From the NCBI GenBank assembly GCA_964465065.1, contig CAYXHZ010000004.1:43746-107745 (forward strand): DNA of 64,000 nt. Reading direction: 5' to 3'. Below the pieces are notes generated by a model, which was not told the origin of the DNA, did not search any database, and saw only the letters and a list, made by a program, of their open reading frames with translations. Source of the DNA: CAYMND01 sp964465065. Lineage in GTDB: Bacteria; Acidobacteriota; Aminicenantia; UBA2199. The translations under genes were made by a program, and so were the position numbers. Of the stretch, positions 27,155 through 34,965 are shown in pieces (positions within the stretch are counted from its first letter, which is position 1; each line of letters starts with the position of its first letter).

Positions 27155-29017
27155 ATGAGTGGCAAAGATTTCTTCAGAAAAGCGGAAAACGCACTGGCGG
27201 CCATGATCGTTCTGCCTCTGGCCCTTTTCCCGACCATGGAAGTGATCGCCCGAAAATTTTTCAAAACCGGCATCGCCAATTCCAGTTTTTATACCCAGCA
27301 TCTCGTTTTTTTATTGGCATTCGTCGCCGCCATGATCACCGCCCGTGAGAAGAAACACCTGTCACTCTCCCTGGACCTGACCATACCGGATAAACTGCGC
27401 AGAATCACCCATTTCTTCGTGGCCACACTTTCCATCATGGTCACAGCGGCACTGGCCATCGCCTCGATCGGTTTTCTTCTGACCGCTCTGGACGAACAAT
27501 TCAAAGTCTGGATCATTCCCGGCCGCATTTTCATGAGCATTTTCCCGATCAGTTTCGTGGTCATGGCTTCCCGTTTTTTGGAACCGCTTCAGGGCAACAC
27601 CAGAAAATGGCTGGCGGCTGCGATCGGAGTCTGCCTGGGATTGATCATCAGTGTCCCCTCTTTGGTGGATATTTTCATGGGCATGGGCAAAGACTTGCCG
27701 GCTTTTTTGCAGAGCCTGACCGACATACTGACTCCGGCTTACTCCTTTATCACGGTTTTTCTGATCGGCGCCCTGCTGGTTTCCTCTATCTTCGGAACGC
27801 CGATTTTCATCCTGATGGGCGGTATCGCCATGCTGCTGTTCATCCGCAGCGGCTCGGGCAGTGCGATCATCCCCAATGAAGCCTATTCGATGCTCATCGA
27901 CATATCGGTTCCGGCAATTCCCCTGTTCGCCATCGCCGGCTTCATCCTTTCCGAAAGCAAGGCCGGCGAACGTCTGGTTCGGTTGTTCCGGGCGCTGTTC
28001 GGCTGGTTCCCGGGCGGTCTGGCCGTCATGGCCATCCTGGTCAGCACATTTTTCACCACCTTCACCGGTGCCTCCGGCGTAACCATTCTGGCGCTGGGAG
28101 CGTTGCTGTCGATGGTTTTGATCAAAGGGGAATACCCCAAAAACCTCAGTTACGGTTTGCTCACCTCCAGCGGTAGTATCGGCCTGCTTTTTCCCCCCAG
28201 TCTGCCGATTATCATTTACGGAATCAGCGCCCAGGTCAGCATCAAGGACATGTTCATCGGCGGTATCGTTCCGGGTATTCTGATGGTTTTCGTGATGATG
28301 GGTTATGTGATATTTTTTGCCAAAAGAAAGAAGGTGCCGACCGAGCGCTTCCATCTCCGAGAAGCGATACTGTCCATCAGAGAATCGATTTGGGAGATCC
28401 TGCTGCCCGTCATCATCATTCTGTCTTTTTTCGGCGGTTTGACAACCCTGGTCGAAAGCAGTGCCATCGCCGTGATCTATACCTTGATCGTCCAGCTGTT
28501 CGTCAAACGGGACCTCAAAATCCGCCAGCTGATGGGAGTAGTCAACAAGGCTGTTCCAATCATCGGCGGCGTTTTGATCATACTGGCCGTAGCCAAAGGA
28601 CTTTCCTACTACATCGTCGACGCCCAGATTCCCATGAAGCTCAGCGAATGGGTCAGCGCCAACATCGGTTCCAAGCTGGCCTTTCTCCTGCTTCTGAACA
28701 TCGCCCTGCTGATCACCGGCTGTCTGATGGATATTTTTTCGGCGATCATTGTAGTCGTGCCACTCATCCTGCCTCTCGGAGCTCATTTCGGCATCAACCC
28801 GGTTCACCTGGGCATCATTTTTCTGGCCAACATGGAACTGGGTTACCTCACCCCTCCCGTCGGCCTGAACCTGTTTCTGGCCTCGTACCGTTTCAACGAG
28901 CCTCTTCCCAGGATCTATCGGGAGGTCATTCCCTTTTTACTCATCCAGCTGATCGCTGTTTTGATCATCACCTATATTCCGGGCCTGTCCACCGGCCTGC
29001 TGTCCTTGATTTCCTGA
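27155..29017 (+). CDS. Fused TRAP transporter permease (DctQ-DctM)
   Basis: About 620 residues joining the small Q subunit (first four helices, with the family-like FYTQHLVFLLAFVAAMITAREKKHL) to the large M subunit (about residues 200-620, with GASGVTILALGALL, LLTSSGSIGLLFPPSLPIIIYG cut here into GSIGLLFPPSLPIIIYG, ANMELGYLTPPVGLNLFLAS). The start at 27155 has AGGAAG before it; upstream in-frame codons overlap the binding-protein gene. It moves solute with a sodium or proton gradient. Fused QM is common in TRAP systems for sialic acid and in TatT-linked ones. Confidence 0.9.
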   Translation: MSGKDFFRKAENALAAMIVLPLALFPTMEVIARKFFKTGIANSSFYTQHLVFLLAFVAAMITAREKKHLSLSLDLTIPDKLRRITHFFVATLSIMVTAALAIASIGFLLTALDEQFKVWIIPGRIFMSIFPISFVVMASRFLEPLQGNTRKWLAAAIGVCLGLIISVPSLVDIFMGMGKDLPAFLQSLTDILTPAYSFITVFLIGALLVSSIFGTPIFILMGGIAMLLFIRSGSGSAIIPNEAYSMLIDISVPAIPLFAIAGFILSESKAGERLVRLFRALFGWFPGGLAVMAILVSTFFTTFTGASGVTILALGALLSMVLIKGEYPKNLSYGLLTSSGSIGLLFPPSLPIIIYGISAQVSIKDMFIGGIVPGILMVFVMMGYVIFFAKRKKVPTERFHLREAILSIRESIWEILLPVIIILSFFGGLTTLVESSAIAVIYTLIVQLFVKRDLKIRQLMGVVNKAVPIIGGVLIILAVAKGLSYYIVDAQIPMKLSEWVSANIGSKLAFLLLLNIALLITGCLMDIFSAIIVVVPLILPLGAHFGINPVHLGIIFLANMELGYLTPPVGLNLFLASYRFNEPLPRIYREVIPFLLIQLIAVLIITYIPGLSTGLLSLIS

Positions 29018-29033
29018 CGAAAACGACCGTTGG

Positions 29034-29062
29034 TTGACAACTCGGAATCGAGCTAGCATAAT
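29034..29062 (+). promoter_or_regulatory. Strong sigma-70 promoter of the acyl ligase-acyltransferase gene
   Basis: TTGACA (29034-29039), 17-base spacer, CATAAT (29057-29062). The -35 contains an in-frame TTG and the -10 overlaps an in-frame ATG. Neither can be the translation start if this promoter is used, so the start moves to the GTG at 29100. Confidence 0.7.
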
Positions 29063-29099
29063 GATAGCTTCCAGATCAGCTGACATAGCGAGGATACCC

Positions 29100-31565
29100 G
29101 TGCACTTGATTCGACCTGTCGATAAAACCGCCGTCCGTTACCAACAAGACAGCCTCTCGTATTCGGAATTACTGGATCGCATCAACCTCTACAAGGCTGT
29201 TCTTGCCAGTGCACCGGCCAGCCGGGTGGCCATTTTTTCGGAAAACCGTCCGGAATGGATCTTTTCATTTTACGCCGCCTGGTACCACGGTGCGGAGGCC
29301 GTCCCCATCGATCATCTTTCGTCCGCCGCGGAAGTATCTTTCATCCTGGAGGACTGCCGGCCGGATACGATCTTCTGCTCTTCAGCCTGTTCGGAACTGA
29401 TCGGCAAAATCCTGCCTGAGCTTTCTTTTCCGCTGCGGATGCTGGTCTTTGAGAACCTGACCAACAACGCTACGCAAACCGCTTTACAGGCGGACTGGCA
29501 GCCGGACCCGCAAAAAACCGCCCTGATCATTTATACATCGGGCACCACCGGCAGTCCCAAAGGTGTCATGCTCTCTTTTGAGAACATCTGGGCCAACATC
29601 AGCGGTGTCAGCGAAAAGATTCCGATTTTTCAAAAACAGGAACGGGTCCTGATCATGCTGCCCCTGCACCATACCTTCCCGCTGCTCGGCAGTCTGGTTG
29701 CCCCTCTGTCCGTCGGCGCGACGGTGGCCATCACCCCCTCCTTGTCTTCGGATGACATTATCAACACACTTCAGCAAAACAAAATCACCATTATTATCGG
29801 AGTTCCCCGTTTTTACAACCTGATTCGCAAAGGCATCCGCGACAAGGTCAACAAAAGCCTGGCAGCCCGCTTGGCGCTCAAAGTGGCAAGTCTTGTCCAT
29901 TCGCCCAGACTGTCACGTCGCCTGTTCGCCCAGGTTCATGAAAAATTCGGCGGACAGCTCAAGTACCTGGTTTGCGGCGGTGCGGCCATCGACATCGAAG
30001 TGGCCCGCGATTTCCGAACCCTGGGCTTTGAGATGCTGGAAGGGTACGGCATGACTGAAGCCGCGCCGATGATCACCTTCACCCGTCCGGGTCATCGCAA
30101 GCTGGGCTCGGCCGGCCAGGCCCTTCCGGGTACGGAAATCACCGTCCGTGACAACGAAATCGTAGTCCGTGGCAAAAACGTCATGAAAGGGTACTACAAC
30201 CGCCCGCATGAAAGTACGGATATCCTCCGCGATGGCTGGTTGTATACAGGCGACATGGGCTACATGGACCCGGACGGTTTCATTTTTCTCACCGGTAGAA
30301 AAAAGGAAATCATCGTTCTTTCCAACGGCAAGAACATCAATCCGGAAGAGACAGAAAAATCTTTGTGCAGTTTTTGCCCCAACATCGCCGAAGCCGGAGT
30401 GTACGCCAAAAACGACCAGTTGCATTGCATCATCGTTCCGGACTTCAACAAATTGCGTCAAGCCGAGGTCCATCAGATCGACGCCTATTTCCGTGAAATT
30501 GTCGACCGCTTCAACCTGACGGTTTCCGCTTACAAAAAGCTGATGAAAATCACTCTCATCAAAAGCGAGCTGCCCAGAACGAGACTGGGAAAAATTCAAC
30601 GTTTCATGCTGGAAGATCTGGCTAGTCAGGAATCGCGTCTGCAATCCTGTGGAAAAGAACCGGATTTCCCCGAGTACGAAATCATCAAAGACTATTTGGC
30701 CAAAACCTGCGACAGCCGGATCAACCCCGACGATCACCTGGAAATCGACCTGGGCATCGACTCGCTGGATAAGGTCAACCTGATCACGTTCCTGCAGAAT
30801 TCTTTCGGTATCAATACGGGTGAATCCCTCTTTTCCGAATATCAGACTGTCGCTTCCTTGGCTGAATACTGTCATCAGAACAAGAGCCGAATCAGTGCCG
30901 AAAACGTCAACTGGCAGGCTATTTTCAAGGAAAACATCGATATTTCCCTACCCAAAAGCTGGTTGAGTCACCATCTTTTCAAATACCTGCTCAAACTGAT
31001 CTTCAAAATCTTTTTCCGCCTGAAAGGACACGGTTTGGACAATCTGCCCGAGACGCCGTGCATCATCACCCCCAACCATCAGAGTTTCATCGACGGGTTT
31101 TACATCACCTCTCTTCTCAAGACCGGTCACCTGAAAAAGACGATATTTTTCGCCAAGGAAAAACATCTGAGGAAGAGATGGCAGAAATTCATCGCCGGCC
31201 GACACAACATCATCATCATGGACATCAACAAAGACTTGAAAAATTCTTTGCAGAAGATGGCGGCGGCCCTGAAAAAAGGTAAAAACATCATCATATTTCC
31301 GGAAGGCACCCGATCCAAGGACGGCAAACTGGGCCGGTTCAAAAAGTTCTTCGCCATCTTGAGCAAAGAATTGAATGTACCGGTGGTGCCGGTAATCATC
31401 CAGGGCGCTTTCGAAGCCCTGCCCACCGGCCGTCATCTGCCCAAATTCGGTCAGAAGGTCAGCATATCGTTCAGCAAACCGATTTTCCCGGAAAACCATA
31501 CTGTCGAGTCCCTGCAGGAATCGGTCTACCGAGCCATGCAGGACAATCTGGCAACGAGCAACTGA
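29100..31565 (+). CDS. Trifunctional acyl ligase - acyl carrier - PlsC acyltransferase
   Basis: About 821 residues with three domains. (1) AMP-forming acyl ligase at about residues 10-500: A3 motif IYTSGTTGSPKGVML, YGMTEAAP, DGWLYTGDMGYMD and GRKKEIIVLSNGKNI. (2) Acyl-carrier-like domain with Ser in LGIDSLDKVNL (about residue 555). (3) PlsC-type acyltransferase: NHQSFID (about 659) and FPEGTRSKDG. It resembles E. coli Aas but has the order reversed and an inserted carrier domain, so it may activate a fatty acid, hold it on the carrier and pass it to a lysophospholipid (inference). The GTG start has GAGG six bases before it and lies about 31 bases after the predicted transcription start. Confidence 0.85.
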   Translation: MHLIRPVDKTAVRYQQDSLSYSELLDRINLYKAVLASAPASRVAIFSENRPEWIFSFYAAWYHGAEAVPIDHLSSAAEVSFILEDCRPDTIFCSSACSELIGKILPELSFPLRMLVFENLTNNATQTALQADWQPDPQKTALIIYTSGTTGSPKGVMLSFENIWANISGVSEKIPIFQKQERVLIMLPLHHTFPLLGSLVAPLSVGATVAITPSLSSDDIINTLQQNKITIIIGVPRFYNLIRKGIRDKVNKSLAARLALKVASLVHSPRLSRRLFAQVHEKFGGQLKYLVCGGAAIDIEVARDFRTLGFEMLEGYGMTEAAPMITFTRPGHRKLGSAGQALPGTEITVRDNEIVVRGKNVMKGYYNRPHESTDILRDGWLYTGDMGYMDPDGFIFLTGRKKEIIVLSNGKNINPEETEKSLCSFCPNIAEAGVYAKNDQLHCIIVPDFNKLRQAEVHQIDAYFREIVDRFNLTVSAYKKLMKITLIKSELPRTRLGKIQRFMLEDLASQESRLQSCGKEPDFPEYEIIKDYLAKTCDSRINPDDHLEIDLGIDSLDKVNLITFLQNSFGINTGESLFSEYQTVASLAEYCHQNKSRISAENVNWQAIFKENIDISLPKSWLSHHLFKYLLKLIFKIFFRLKGHGLDNLPETPCIITPNHQSFIDGFYITSLLKTGHLKKTIFFAKEKHLRKRWQKFIAGRHNIIIMDINKDLKNSLQKMAAALKKGKNIIIFPEGTRSKDGKLGRFKKFFAILSKELNVPVVPVIIQGAFEALPTGRHLPKFGQKVSISFSKPIFPENHTVESLQESVYRAMQDNLATSN

Positions 31566-31604
31566 AGATACTTTTTCTTCCTGACCGGCTCAGGGTCAGC
31601 GAAA

Positions 31605-32852
31605 CTACATGCCGTACATTTCCACGATTTCCTGTTTGGTTTTCCCTAAAATATCGTACTTCTTGCCGATTTTTCGAAACGCATCCAGGGCTTTATCCAA
31701 ATGATGCCGCTCATGGGCCGCGGAAATCTGCGTGCGGATCCGGGCCGCGCCATTGGCAACCACCGGAAAGAAAAACCCGATGGCGTAAACACCCTCGGCA
31801 AACAGGTCCCGGGAAAAATCCTGCGACAGTTTGGCATTGAAAAACATGACCGGCACGATCGGGGTATCCCCTTCCTTGAGAATGAAACCGGCTTCGCTCA
31901 ACCCTTTACGCCAGTAGGCGGTGTTGGCCTCCAGTTTGTCGCGCCGTTCCGTACTCCGGGAAAGAATCTCCAGCACTTTCAGGACGCCGGACACGACCAC
32001 TGGCGCGATGGTATTGGAAAACAGGTACGGCCTGGCCTTTTGCCGGCACATTTCGACAATCTCTCTGCGTCCGGACACGCAGCCGCCTGAGGCACCGCCC
32101 AGCGCCTTGCCGAAGGTTGTCGTGATAATATCCACTTTACCGAGCACGCCGCATTTCTCGGCCGTTCCGCGTCCTGTTTTGCCGATAAATCCAGATGAAT
32201 GCGAATCGTCGACAAACAGCATGGCGTCATACTTTTCGCATAAGCTGACCATCTCATCGAGCTTGGCGGTGTCTCCATCCATGGAATAAACACCGTCGTT
32301 GATGACCACTTTGAGACGCTTGTCGGCATGAAGCTGCAGTTTGCTTTCCAGATGTTCCATGTCGGAATGCTTGAAGGTGTCGTGCTCGGCGCTGCAAAGG
32401 CGCATACCATCGATAATCGAGGCATGGACCAGTCTGTCGGAGATCATCACGTCATCGCTGGTGAGAACGGCCTCGAACACGCCGGCATTGGCATCCATGC
32501 AGGAAGGAAACAGGATCGTGTCCTCCGTGCCCAGAAACTCCGTCATCTTTTGCTCCAGCTGCCGGTGGATATCCTGGGTTCCGCAAATGAAACGCACCGA
32601 AGACATACCGTAGCCTCGGGAGTCCAGACCGGCGTGTGCGGCCGCAACGACTTCCGGATGACTGGACAGGCCCAGGTAATTATTGGCACAGATGTTGATC
32701 ACCTTCTTGGGGCTGGAGCCGCTGGGAAATTCGACATCGATGTCAGCCGCCTGACAGGAGTGTATAAAGCGCTCCTGTTTGAACAATCCCTTGTCCATGA
32801 TTTCCTGGAGCTGCTTCTGATAGATGGTTTTTACCCGTTCGCTGTATCCCAT
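31605..32852 (-). CDS. Alpha-oxoamine synthase, KBL-like (glycine C-acetyltransferase type)
   Basis: A 415-residue PLP enzyme close to 2-amino-3-ketobutyrate CoA ligase: ICANNYLGLSSHPEV, SVRFICGTQDIHRQLE, HASIIDGMRLC, VDDSHSSGFIG, the PLP lysine in TTFGKALGGASGG (about residue 247) and RIRTQISAAH. KBL condenses glycine with acetyl-CoA; the same family includes serine palmitoyltransferase and AONS. No threonine dehydrogenase gene is adjacent. Instead it ends an operon after a short-chain acyl-CoA synthetase and a free acyl carrier protein (14-base gap), which suggests that the acyl donor may be carrier-bound (inference). Pure KBL remains the best single name. Confidence 0.85.
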   Translation of the reverse strand: MGYSERVKTIYQKQLQEIMDKGLFKQERFIHSCQAADIDVEFPSGSSPKKVINICANNYLGLSSHPEVVAAAHAGLDSRGYGMSSVRFICGTQDIHRQLEQKMTEFLGTEDTILFPSCMDANAGVFEAVLTSDDVMISDRLVHASIIDGMRLCSAEHDTFKHSDMEHLESKLQLHADKRLKVVINDGVYSMDGDTAKLDEMVSLCEKYDAMLFVDDSHSSGFIGKTGRGTAEKCGVLGKVDIITTTFGKALGGASGGCVSGRREIVEMCRQKARPYLFSNTIAPVVVSGVLKVLEILSRSTERRDKLEANTAYWRKGLSEAGFILKEGDTPIVPVMFFNAKLSQDFSRDLFAEGVYAIGFFFPVVANGAARIRTQISAAHERHHLDKALDAFRKIGKKYDILGKTKQEIVEMYGM

Positions 32853-32866
32853 GATGAGTTTCCCGT

Positions 32867-33115
32867 CTACTTGCCGATGTAGGTGTTCACCAAGGCCACG
32901 ATCGAATTGACCGAATCGAAGGCCTCCGGTGTGGCTTTGTCATCCGGGATTTTGATTTTATATTTGTTTTCCAGGAAGCGCTTGAGCGAAACCATGGAAA
33001 AAGAATCGACGATACCGCCAGAAATCAATGGAGTATCGTAAGTCAGTTCCTCTTCATCATCTTCCAGGTACTCGTTGACGACATATTCCAGAATCACATC
33101 CTTGATATTTTCCAT
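32867..33115 (-). CDS. Free acyl carrier protein
   Basis: An 82-residue acidic helical protein with the phosphopantetheine Ser in GGIVDSFSMVSL (Ser about residue 38; the DSF/DSL context is canonical). It differs from the housekeeping fatty-acid ACP (usually DSLDTVE), so it is a dedicated carrier. AGGTGAAAT lies directly before the ATG. Sandwiched between the acyl-CoA synthetase gene (25 bases upstream) and the KBL-like synthase gene (14 bases downstream). Confidence 0.9.
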   Translation of the reverse strand: MENIKDVILEYVVNEYLEDDEEELTYDTPLISGGIVDSFSMVSLKRFLENKYKIKIPDDKATPEAFDSVNSIVALVNTYIGK

Positions 33116-33140
33116 ATTTCACCTCACGTATAGATTTTAC

Positions 33141-34844
33141 TCAATCGTTTTCCAGAGTCGATGTGTCGCCTATCTCCTCGCCCCATTCCTTGGCGTGCAG
33201 GAGACGACGCATGATTTTACCGCTGCGGGTTTTTGGCAGAGAGGCCACATATTCGATTTCCTGCGGCATAGCCAATGGCGACAGTTTTTTCCGGATAAAA
33301 TTCATGATTTCCAGTTCTAGGTCCGCACTGGCCTGATAGCCGGGTTTGAGCGTGACGAAGGCCTTGACCACCTCCATGTTCACTTCATCCGGTTTGGCGA
33401 CAACCGCCGATTCCGCCACAGCCGGATGCTCAAGCAGCGCCGATTCCACTTCAAACGGGCTGACCAGATGCCCGCCAGTGTTGATCACGTCATCGTCGCG
33501 GCCGATGAACCAGTAATAACCGTCGGCATCCATGGTGGCCCTGTCACCGGGTATATACCAGCCCGAGATGAATTTCTTTTTGAAGGTTTCCTCGTTACGC
33601 CAATACGTGCGCATCATGGATGGCCAATCCGGTTTGAATGCGATCAATCCCGGTTTGTGCTGCTCATGGATCAGCTGATGGCTGTCCGGATCGATCAAGG
33701 TGGCGGTGATTCCAGGAAAGGGTTTGCCCATCGATCCCGGTTTTATTTTCATGCCCGGGTAGTTGCTGATCATGATCGAACCGGTTTCGGTTTGCCAGTA
33801 GGTATCCAGAAAAGGCAGGCCGAATACCCGTTCCGACCAGACGACGGCCTCGGCGTTGAGCGGTTCACCGACACTGGCCAGATGCCGCAATGAACTCAGG
33901 TCGTACTGTTTCACCAAATCATCCCCTGCTTTCATCAGCGAGCGAATGGCTGTCGGTGCCGAATACCACATACTGATCCTGTTTTTTTCGATAAACCGGT
34001 ACCAGGCCTCGGCGGAAAAGCCCAGATCCATGACACATTGTGTGGCTCCCAGGCTCCAAGGACCGATGATGCCGTACGAAGTGCCCGTTACCCAGCCAGG
34101 GTCAGCAGTGCACCAGTAGATATCGGATTCATGAATGTCCAGCACCCATTTGCTGGTCAAATATTGGGATACCAGCGAATAATGAACATGCTTGACCCCT
34201 TTGGGCTGCCCGGTCGTTCCCGAGGTGTAATGTAAAACGGAAGGCGATTCGGCCCGAGTCGGGAAACAGTCGAATTGGTCGATCGCCTCGGCCTCTTCCA
34301 GCGAGAAGGGAACTTCGCGCTCCTTGAGAGACTTCATACCGTCGTGATCCACGATGATGATATGCTTGAGGTATGGCATCTGTTCGATGATTTTACGAAC
34401 CTTGCCGACATGCTTACGCTGGGTGATGACGGCGCTGGTCTGCGCATTGTCCATGCGGACGAGCAGTGATTCGTCACCAAAAGCCGAAAACAGAGGCTGC
34501 GCGATGGCACCGATTTTCAGAACACCCAGAAAACTGAGATACAATTCCGGAATTTTGTCCATGAACAGACAGATCCGGTCTTCGTTTTTCAGCCCAAGTT
34601 TTCGTAAAAATGTTCCGATCGTGTTGCTGGCCAGGCGGATGTCGTTGAAGGTATAGCGTTTTTCTATTCCGCCCAGTCCTTCCCAGATCAAAGCCGTTTT
34701 ATCCGCCTTACCCTGTAAACAGATTCGATCGGAACAGTACCAGCCGATATTCAGAATCCCCCCCGGCTGATAATCCAGCTCTTTTTCGGCAATTTCCCAG
34801 GAAAAGTTATTCACCCGCTCCGCATATGATCCGATATGGGACAT
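33141..34844 (-). CDS. Acetyl-CoA synthetase-like acyl ligase (AcsA type)
   Basis: A 567-residue AMP-forming ligase that aligns along its length with Bacillus AcsA: LHYTSGTTGQPKGVKHVH, IYWCTADPGWVTGTSYG, NRISMWYSAPTAIRSLM, GRDDDVINTGGHLVSPFEVE and the catalytic Lys in KTRSGKIMRRLL. The motif DTYWQTETGS keeps the Trp that closes the acyl pocket to acetate or propionate in Acs (Trp414 in Salmonella numbering, from memory), so a short-chain substrate is expected. GAGGAGG lies before the ATG. First gene of the operon with the acyl carrier and KBL-like synthase. The product could be acyl-CoA for general metabolism or acyl groups for the carrier. Confidence 0.88.
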   Translation of the reverse strand: MSHIGSYAERVNNFSWEIAEKELDYQPGGILNIGWYCSDRICLQGKADKTALIWEGLGGIEKRYTFNDIRLASNTIGTFLRKLGLKNEDRICLFMDKIPELYLSFLGVLKIGAIAQPLFSAFGDESLLVRMDNAQTSAVITQRKHVGKVRKIIEQMPYLKHIIIVDHDGMKSLKEREVPFSLEEAEAIDQFDCFPTRAESPSVLHYTSGTTGQPKGVKHVHYSLVSQYLTSKWVLDIHESDIYWCTADPGWVTGTSYGIIGPWSLGATQCVMDLGFSAEAWYRFIEKNRISMWYSAPTAIRSLMKAGDDLVKQYDLSSLRHLASVGEPLNAEAVVWSERVFGLPFLDTYWQTETGSIMISNYPGMKIKPGSMGKPFPGITATLIDPDSHQLIHEQHKPGLIAFKPDWPSMMRTYWRNEETFKKKFISGWYIPGDRATMDADGYYWFIGRDDDVINTGGHLVSPFEVESALLEHPAVAESAVVAKPDEVNMEVVKAFVTLKPGYQASADLELEIMNFIRKKLSPLAMPQEIEYVASLPKTRSGKIMRRLLHAKEWGEEIGDTSTLEND

Positions 34845-34965
34845 CCTGCCTCCTCATCGTTTCCATTACTCAGTCAGTCAGAAAGCGGAATACAGTTTAT
34901 CTTTGTCGATTGCCTGAATAAACATGAAACTAGATGATTGGCAAAAAAATGTCAATAGTGACCGA

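Noticed and set aside
27362..28807. 481-codon open frame on the minus strand
   Set aside because: Antisense to the TRAP permease; its very Asp/Gln/His-rich product is what the complement of membrane-helix codons gives.
29913..30875. 320-codon open frame on the minus strand
   Set aside because: Antisense to the AMP-ligase and carrier motifs of the acyl ligase gene, which explain the sequence fully.
31581..31599. Bidirectional terminator between the acyl ligase and KBL-like genes
   Set aside because: A six-base stem (CTGACC/GGTCAG) is present, but no T run follows it in either direction.
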